Positions 6,227 to 10,053 of a stretch of 10,053 nt of DNA are shown here, piece by piece. The notes below the pieces were generated by a model, which saw nothing but the letters and a program-made list of their open reading frames with translations, searched no databases and was not told where the DNA came from. Origin of the DNA: Clostridia bacterium. GTDB lineage: Bacteria; Bacillota; Clostridia; Oscillospirales; Butyricicoccaceae. The DNA is taken from the NCBI GenBank assembly GCA_017560175.1, contig JAFYOK010000051.1, positions 1 through 10,053 on the forward strand. The letters are read 5' to 3'. Positions within the stretch are counted from its first letter, which is position 1; the number at the start of each line of letters is the position of its first letter. A program made the translations under genes and the position numbers.

Positions 6227-7816
6227 ATGAACATCAAGAAAATCACAGCCCTGGGCCTCAGCCTGCTGACCGCCTGCACACTCTTTGCCTCCTGCGGCAA
6301 GACTGAAGAAGCACCTGCCGAAGAAGAAAAGACAGAAGTTGTCGAAACCACTCCCGATACCAAGGAAGAGACCCCTGAAAAGCCCGTCCATGACGATTCC
6401 ATCGTTATCACCATGAAGGACGAGCCTCCCACGCTCAACCCCTACGACCACGCTTCCAATGCTTCCGGCTACATGAACCAGCTGACTTTCAACAGCCTGT
6501 TTAAGATCGACCTGGATACCCTCCAGCCCATTCCCGATCTGGTCGAGAGCTTTGAGAATATCGACGAAGTTACCTGGAACTTCAAGCTGAAGGAAGGCGT
6601 CAAGTTCCACGACGGCACCGACCTGACCACAGAAGACGTCAAGGCGTCTCTGGAGTTCAGCCGTAATTTCGTATCTTCCACCCAGTACAACAGCTTCTGG
6701 AGCGAAGTTGTCATCGTTGATGACCACAACTTCACCATCATCACCAATGCCCCCTATGCCAAGATCCTCGATGACCTGGCTTCCAACTGCAACTCCATCG
6801 TTCCCAGCGAACTGATCGCTTCGGGCAACGATTTCAATCTGAATCCCATCGGCTCGGGCCCCTACAAGTTCGTTCATTGGGAACTGGGCGACAGCCTGAC
6901 CTTCGTTAAGAACGAAGACTACTTCGACAAGGATCATATGCCCACCATCACCGATATGACATGGCGCATCATCCCCGAAGGTTCTTCCCGTACCATCGCG
7001 CTGGAGACCGGCGAAGTCGATATGATTATCGATGTTGAATCCAACGACGTTGAGCGTATCCGTGAATCTGAAAACCTGGCACTGGCCGAAGTTGCAGGCC
7101 TGCGTATGGCATTCTTTGCCCTCAATACCGAAAACACCATGTTCTCCGATGTCCGTGTCCGCCGCGCCATCAATGGTCTGCTGAATAAGGAAGCCATCGT
7201 AGAGGTCGCTGTTAACGGCCAGGGCGTTCCTTCTGTCAGCATGGACCCCTCTCCCTACCAGGGCGTTGTCGAGGATAATGCTGTTGTCTACGACGTTGAT
7301 GCAGCCCTCGCACTCTTTGAGGAAGCACAGGTCGACCCCAAGGAAATGAAGTTCACCGTTATCTGCTTTGACGATACCACACGCCGTACCGCAGAGGTCA
7401 TCCAGGGTATGCTGGGTGAAGTCGGCATCACCATGGAAATCGAGTCCCTCGACTTCGCCGCATGGCTGGAGCGTTACCTGGCCGGTGACTTCGAGGCATC
7501 TCTGGGCGGCTTCTCTTCCTCCAATATTCTGACCTACCAGAAGGGCCTGTGGCACACAGCCACCATCGGCGCTACAAACGGTGCCCGTCTGAGCGTTCCC
7601 GAGGTCGATGCCCTCATCGAGAAGGCACTTGTCACTCTGGACGAAACCGAGCGTACCGCTGTCGTATCCGAGATCTCGGCTATGGTCAACGAACTCAATC
7701 CCTTTAACCCCCTCTACACATCTACAGTTATCCGTGCATTCAACGCCGATCTGGAGGGCGCAAAGGTAAGCGCATCCGGTCGTATCAACTACGCCGATCT
7801 GCACTGGGCTGAATAA
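6227..7816 (+). CDS. ABC transporter substrate-binding lipoprotein, oligopeptide family (SBP_bac_5), first paralog
   Basis: 529 residues from the ATG at 6227; an upstream in-frame extension would start inside the terminator and is rejected. AAAGGA lies about 11 nt before the ATG. N-terminus: MNIKKI, hydrophobic stretch, then Cys23 in LFASCG as the likely lipidated cysteine; Cys17 (LLTAC) is an alternative. An acidic Glu/Lys/Thr/Pro linker runs to about residue 55. The mature domain begins ITMKDEPPTLNPYDHA and carries the family 5 signature WNFKLKEGVKFHDGTDLTTEDV (117-138). NPIGSGPYKF (206-215) and the RTIALETGEVDMI segment (255-267) are also typical. Such lipoproteins sit on the outer membrane face and deliver di/oligopeptides (sometimes amino acids, nickel or sugars) to an ABC permease. 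No permease or ATPase gene is adjacent; a terminator follows. The Tyr T-box leader suggests a tyrosine-containing ligand, which is inference. Confidence 0.93.
   Translation: MNIKKITALGLSLLTACTLFASCGKTEEAPAEEEKTEVVETTPDTKEETPEKPVHDDSIVITMKDEPPTLNPYDHASNASGYMNQLTFNSLFKIDLDTLQPIPDLVESFENIDEVTWNFKLKEGVKFHDGTDLTTEDVKASLEFSRNFVSSTQYNSFWSEVVIVDDHNFTIITNAPYAKILDDLASNCNSIVPSELIASGNDFNLNPIGSGPYKFVHWELGDSLTFVKNEDYFDKDHMPTITDMTWRIIPEGSSRTIALETGEVDMIIDVESNDVERIRESENLALAEVAGLRMAFFALNTENTMFSDVRVRRAINGLLNKEAIVEVAVNGQGVPSVSMDPSPYQGVVEDNAVVYDVDAALALFEEAQVDPKEMKFTVICFDDTTRRTAEVIQGMLGEVGITMEIESLDFAAWLERYLAGDFEASLGGFSSSNILTYQKGLWHTATIGATNGARLSVPEVDALIEKALVTLDETERTAVVSEISAMVNELNPFNPLYTSTVIRAFNADLEGAKVSASGRINYADLHWAE
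7769..7816 (+). repeat. 48-bp direct repeat, copy 1 (3' end of the lipoprotein gene)
   Basis: The final 15 codons plus stop of the first binding-protein gene, encoding SASGRINYADLHWAE. It recurs at 7951-7998 with three differences, each at a third codon position and synonymous (TCC/TCG, GGT/GGC, AAC/AAT). Similarity stops abruptly at the AGC codon on the upstream side and at the TAA on the downstream side. Confidence 0.95.
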
Positions 7817-7950
7817 GCATTACGTAGCTTCCCGAAACGGCGCTTCTGCGCCGCGCCGATCATTCGGCGTCTGATTTTGAGCCGATTCATTCGGTCAAAA
7901 TCTATGAGATGAAAAGGGGTCCCCATCAAATCGAAGATTTTATGGGGAGC
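7817..7950. repeat. 134-bp hairpin-rich segment between the direct repeats
   Basis: Four hairpins lie almost end to end: CGGCGC/GCGCCG (7838-7853, TTCT loop), CGCCGA/TCGGCG (7854-7869, TCAT loop), GATTTTGA-G-CCGA/TCGG-TCAAAATC (7873-7902) and TCCCCAT-c-AAATC/GATTT-t-ATGGGGA (7920-7948, GAA loop). AAAATCT (7897-7903) can also pair with AGATTTT (7935-7941), giving an alternative fold. There is no convincing U-tract after the first three, so they do not look like simple terminators. No ORF with a ribosome binding site is seen. The dense palindromes resemble small palindromic mobile elements or a structured RNA; I do not recognise a named family. Confidence 0.75.
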
Positions 7951-7998
7951 AGCGCATCGGGCCGTATCAATTACGCCGATCTGCACTGGGCTGAATAA
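7951..7998 (+). pseudogene. 48-bp direct repeat, copy 2: orphan 3' end of a lipoprotein gene
   Basis: This encodes the same SASGRINYADLHWAE-stop as copy 1 but has no gene body upstream; GGGGAGC immediately before it bears no resemblance to the coding sequence before copy 1. Since a terminator follows this copy (8030-8064), it may be the original 3' end of the gene, with copy 1 newly joined. Alternatively it is all that remains of a deleted third paralog. Confidence 0.7.
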
Positions 7999-8029
7999 AT
8001 ATAAACAAACGCAAAAGTTTATTATGAAG

Positions 8030-8064
8030 AAATAACACCCGGGCAAATCGCTTGGGTGTTATTT
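8030..8064 (+). terminator. Terminator downstream of the first transporter unit
   Basis: An 11-bp perfect stem AAATAACACCC (8030-8040) with GGGTGTTATTT (8054-8064) and a 13-nt loop. The tail is only moderately T-rich. It would end the first lipoprotein transcript 214 bases past the functional stop codon, and only 32 bases past the stop of repeat copy 2. Confidence 0.75.
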
Positions 8065-8157
8065 ATAAAAATTGATAAAATCATCATATTTCAAGGTTTT
8101 TTAAGCTGAAATGAGCATAAAAAACGAGAAATTATGAAAAATTATTTAAAAACAGGG
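8065..8157. other. AT-rich spacer before the second unit, nothing coding seen
   Basis: Strongly A/T-rich DNA with no open frame of note, ending in AAAAACAGGG directly before the -35. The A-tracts could act as a promoter UP element; otherwise I see nothing here. Confidence 0.5.
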
Positions 8158-8186
8158 TTGACAAATCCAAAGCAAAGTAGTAGAAT
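8158..8186 (+). promoter_or_regulatory. Promoter of the second T-box/transporter unit
   Basis: TTGACA (8158-8163), a 17-nt spacer and TAGAAT (8181-8186). The start is expected near 8193. Hexamers, spacing and the preceding AAAAACAGGG parallel the first unit, suggesting the promoter was duplicated together with leader and gene. Confidence 0.87.
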
Positions 8187-8192
8187 CCAACA

Positions 8193-8476
8193 CATCGATG
8201 ACAAGTCGATAGCAAAAATATACAGACTTAAAGACGATGACAGAGAGAGTAAGCTGATCCAAAAGGCACAGAGAGCTTCCGGTTGGTGCGAGGAAGCGCG
8301 AGTAGGAAATGCTGAAGTTCACTCTTGAGTTGCGGCCTCAAAGGGAGTGATCCCCGGTAGGAGCCGACGGCACTCGACCGTTATCCGGAGAGACATTTGA
8401 TGGAATGTCGCGTAACAGGTGGTTTATGAATTCCAGGCGGGTTCATCCTTTTACGGATGAGCCCGTTTTTATTTTT
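8193..8476 (+). ncRNA. T-box riboswitch, predicted tRNA-Phe specificity
   Basis: Same architecture as the upstream leader. AGAG (8242-8245 or 8244-8247) pairs with CTCT (8322-8325) at the base of stem I. AGTA is at 8248-8251, and the AGAGAG bulge plus GCTTCC/GGAAGC elbow module occupies 8271-8297. The 41 nt at 8261-8301 are identical to 5955-5995. The specifier loop reads GAA-G-TTC-A with the codon at 8318-8320, i.e. phenylalanine. Stem III is GACATT/AATGTC (8392-8409). Antiterminator: GTAACAGG (8412-8419) with CCTTTTAC (8447-8454), bulge TGGTTTA (8420-8426), and a clear second helix TGAA/TTCA (8427-8430 with 8442-8445), better formed than in the Tyr leader. The terminator is at 8438-8470. 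The stem II-type hairpin (ACGG/CCGT near 8365-8382) is present but its pseudoknot pairing is weaker. Confidence 0.9.
8438..8470 (+). terminator. Regulated terminator of the second T-box
   Basis: An 11-bp stem CGGGTTCATCC (8438-8448) with GGATGAGCCCG (8455-8465), one G-U pair, loop TTTTAC, then TTTTTATTTTT. Its 5' arm covers TTCA and CC, both used by the antiterminator, so the folds are mutually exclusive. Confidence 0.93.
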
Positions 8477-8515
8477 CCCTTTTGCGCGAACCCAAGGAAA
8501 GGATGTGTTAAGGCG

Positions 8516-8623
8516 ATGTTGTCGGAGATCTCAGAAGCCCGACGGCATGACAGCCCACCCAGGCAAAGCAAACTTCTGAACCCAATCAATCCTGATTCAA
8601 ACGAAAGGCGAAAAGAACAATGA
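8516..8623 (+). CDS. Possible 35-codon leader ORF overlapping the second lipoprotein start
   Basis: An ATG at 8516 opens 35 codons (MLSEISEARRHDS..., ending NERRKEQ) and stops with TGA at 8621-8623, overlapping the lipoprotein ATG in an ATGA junction typical of translational coupling. AAGGAAAGG lies about 13 nt upstream; AAGG at 8510-8513 is too close. The peptide is charged and resembles nothing I know. It sits in the 149-nt stretch between terminator and gene, which is about twice as long as in the first unit. It could be chance. Confidence 0.25.
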   Translation: MLSEISEARRHDSPPRQSKLLNPINPDSNERRKEQ

Positions 8624-10053
8624 ACATGAAGAAAATGATGGCCCTGCTCATGGCCCTGCTGATGAGCGTAGCGCTGGTTGCAGGCTGCAGCAGCGACAAG
8701 GAAGAAGAAGTCGTCACAGAAGAAGTCGTCACAGAAGAAAAGGTCGAAGAGACCGTTGAAGAAGAACCCGTCAAGGAAAAGCACGCAGACGTTCTGACTC
8801 TGGCTATGGCCAGCGAGCCCACAACTCTCAACCCCTATGACCATGCTGCTGTTACCTCCAGCTACATGAACCAGCTGACCTACAACAAGCTGTTCCGTCT
8901 GGACGTTGAGACACTGGAGCCCGTCATGGATCTGTGCGAAAGCTATGAGAACATCGACGAACTGACATGGCGCTTCAAGGTCAAGGAAGGCGTCAAGTTC
9001 CACAATGGCGATGAGCTGACCGCCGAGGACGTCAAGGCTTCCATGGAATATGCTCGCACCTTCACAGCTTCCGACAAGTACACCAAGTTCTGGAGCTCTG
9101 TTGAAGTTATCGATACCTACACCGTTGAAGTTAAGACACATACTCCCTACGCGCTGATCCTCAACGATCTGGCTACCAACGGCAACACCATCCTGTCCAA
9201 GAAGCTGATCGACGAAGGCAACGACTTTAACCTCAATCCCATCGGCACCGGCCCCTACAAGTATGTTGAATGGGTCCTGGGTGACAAGATCACTTTCACA
9301 AAGAACGACAACTATTTCGATGCTGACCACCAGCCCCAGATCACCGAGCTGGTATGGCGCATCATCCCCGAAGGCACATCCCGTACCATCGCGCTGGAAG
9401 CCGGCGAGATCGATATGATCATCGACGTTGACACCAACGACATCAACCGCATGGACGAAAGCGAAACCATCGAAGTCCTCTCTGTTCCTGGCACAAGAAT
9501 GGCATTCTTCGGCCTCAACAACGAAGCTGCTCCCTTCAACAATATCGACTTCCGCCGCGCTATGATGGCTGCCATCGACCGTGAAGCCGTTATGATGGTT
9601 GCTGTCAACGGCCAGGGCAGCGTTACAACATCCCCCAACCCCCAGACCTTCCAGGGTGCAAATGAAGAAGGCACCATCGGCTACGATGTCGAAAAGGCCA
9701 AGGAATACCTGGCAGCTTCCGGTATCGACCCCACAACTGTTACTTTCTCCTGCATGACCTACACCGATGAGACCCGCCGTACCGCAGAAGTCATCCAGGC
9801 TTACCTGCAGGAGATCGGCGTCCACATGGAGATCGAGTCCCTCGACTTCGCAGCATGGCTGGAGCGCCTGCTGGCCGGTGACTTCGAAGCATCTGTTGGC
9901 GGTTACACCGCATCCGACCTGCTGACCTACATGAAGGGTATGTGGCACTCCATCTCCATCGGCGCTTCCAACCTCTGCCGCCTCAACGATCCCGAAATCG
10001 ATGCAATGATCAACCAGGCCGAGCAGACACTGGATGCAGCCGAGCGTACAGCC
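8620..10053 (+). CDS. ABC transporter substrate-binding lipoprotein, oligopeptide family (SBP_bac_5), second paralog, 3' end missing
   Basis: 478 codons are visible and the frame is open at the window edge; by comparison with the first paralog about 50 residues are missing. The signal sequence MNMKKMMALLMALLMSVALVAGC has a canonical VAGC lipobox (Cys23). A very acidic linker follows, containing EEVVT twice. The mature part begins ADVLTLAMASEPTTLNPYDH and has WRFKVKEGVKFHNGDELTAEDV and NPIGTGPYKY. It aligns with the first paralog throughout, nearly identically around IIPEG-RTIALE and MEIESLDFAAWLER, and diverges at likely ligand-contact stretches such as the 335-350 region. AAAGG lies about 11 nt before the ATG. 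The Phe T-box leader points to a phenylalanine-linked ligand (inference). Permease and ATPase genes may follow beyond the window. Confidence 0.93.
   Translation, partial: MNMKKMMALLMALLMSVALVAGCSSDKEEEVVTEEVVTEEKVEETVEEEPVKEKHADVLTLAMASEPTTLNPYDHAAVTSSYMNQLTYNKLFRLDVETLEPVMDLCESYENIDELTWRFKVKEGVKFHNGDELTAEDVKASMEYARTFTASDKYTKFWSSVEVIDTYTVEVKTHTPYALILNDLATNGNTILSKKLIDEGNDFNLNPIGTGPYKYVEWVLGDKITFTKNDNYFDADHQPQITELVWRIIPEGTSRTIALEAGEIDMIIDVDTNDINRMDESETIEVLSVPGTRMAFFGLNNEAAPFNNIDFRRAMMAAIDREAVMMVAVNGQGSVTTSPNPQTFQGANEEGTIGYDVEKAKEYLAASGIDPTTVTFSCMTYTDETRRTAEVIQAYLQEIGVHMEIESLDFAAWLERLLAGDFEASVGGYTASDLLTYMKGMWHSISIGASNLCRLNDPEIDAMINQAEQTLDAAERTA
8704..8733 (+). repeat. Two perfect 15-bp tandem repeats in the lipoprotein linker
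   Basis: GAAGAAGTCGTCACA occurs twice in tandem, encoding EEVVT-EEVVT, and continues with a partial third copy (GAAGAA). The repeat is in frame, so slippage would change linker length without disrupting the protein. Confidence 0.9.

Noticed and set aside
6074..7804. A long minus-strand open frame opposite the first lipoprotein, and a similar one at 8443-9948
   Set aside because: Both are complements of strongly biased lipoprotein genes and run into the T-box leaders. They resemble each other only because the genes on the other strand are paralogs.
7838..7998. CRISPR-like reading of the repeats around 7769-7998
   Set aside because: There are only two copies, one is coding sequence, the spacer is 134 bp and itself palindromic, and no cas gene is present.
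7789..8046. An 85-codon minus-strand frame spanning the duplicated gene end
   Set aside because: It crosses both repeat copies, the hairpins and part of the terminator stem, has no plausible start signal, and contains a repeated peptide only because of the direct repeat.
8134..8328. A 64-codon plus-strand frame inside the second leader
   Set aside because: It covers the promoter and T-box stem I; its ATG lies upstream of the predicted transcription start.

Overview
The window looks like chromosomal DNA of an anaerobic, probably gut-associated Clostridia member (Oscillospirales-like is my best guess). The reasons are T-box leader RNAs, an S-layer-homology (SLH) surface protein, strong AGGAG-type ribosome binding sites, short AT-rich intergenic regions, and GC-rich, strongly biased codon use. 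The assignment is inference; no rRNA or other marker gene is present.

Layout. 1-137 (+) is the 3' end of a fumarylacetoacetate-hydrolase (FAH) family enzyme, ending at a hairpin that can terminate both converging transcripts. 177-914 (-) is a HAD-family hydrolase with its own promoter. 1026-4391 (-) encodes a 1121-residue secreted SLH protein with a probable beta-helix, four Ig-like repeats and two further beta domains. 4594-5652 (-) is an NAD-dependent beta-decarboxylating dehydrogenase of the D-malate/tartrate type. From 5871 onward everything reads (+): two consecutive units, each made of a sigma-A-type promoter, a T-box riboswitch, and an oligopeptide-type ABC transporter lipoprotein. The second lipoprotein runs off the window end.

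The main interest is this duplicated T-box/transporter unit. Both leaders show stem I with the AG-bulge/apical-loop module, a specifier loop, a stem III hairpin, a TGGTTTA antiterminator bulge and a competing terminator. A 41-nt block of stem I is identical in the two. The specifier reads TAC (Tyr) in the first leader and TTC (Phe) in the second. The two paralogous binding proteins therefore appear to respond separately to uncharged tRNA-Tyr and tRNA-Phe, which suggests a scavenging system for aromatic amino acids or peptides containing them.

Between the two units, the last 48 bases of the first lipoprotein gene (15 codons plus stop) recur 182 bp downstream with three differences, all synonymous. 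A 134-bp segment packed with four hairpins lies between the copies. This is either the scar of a recombination or insertion event at the gene's 3' end, or a small structured mobile element.
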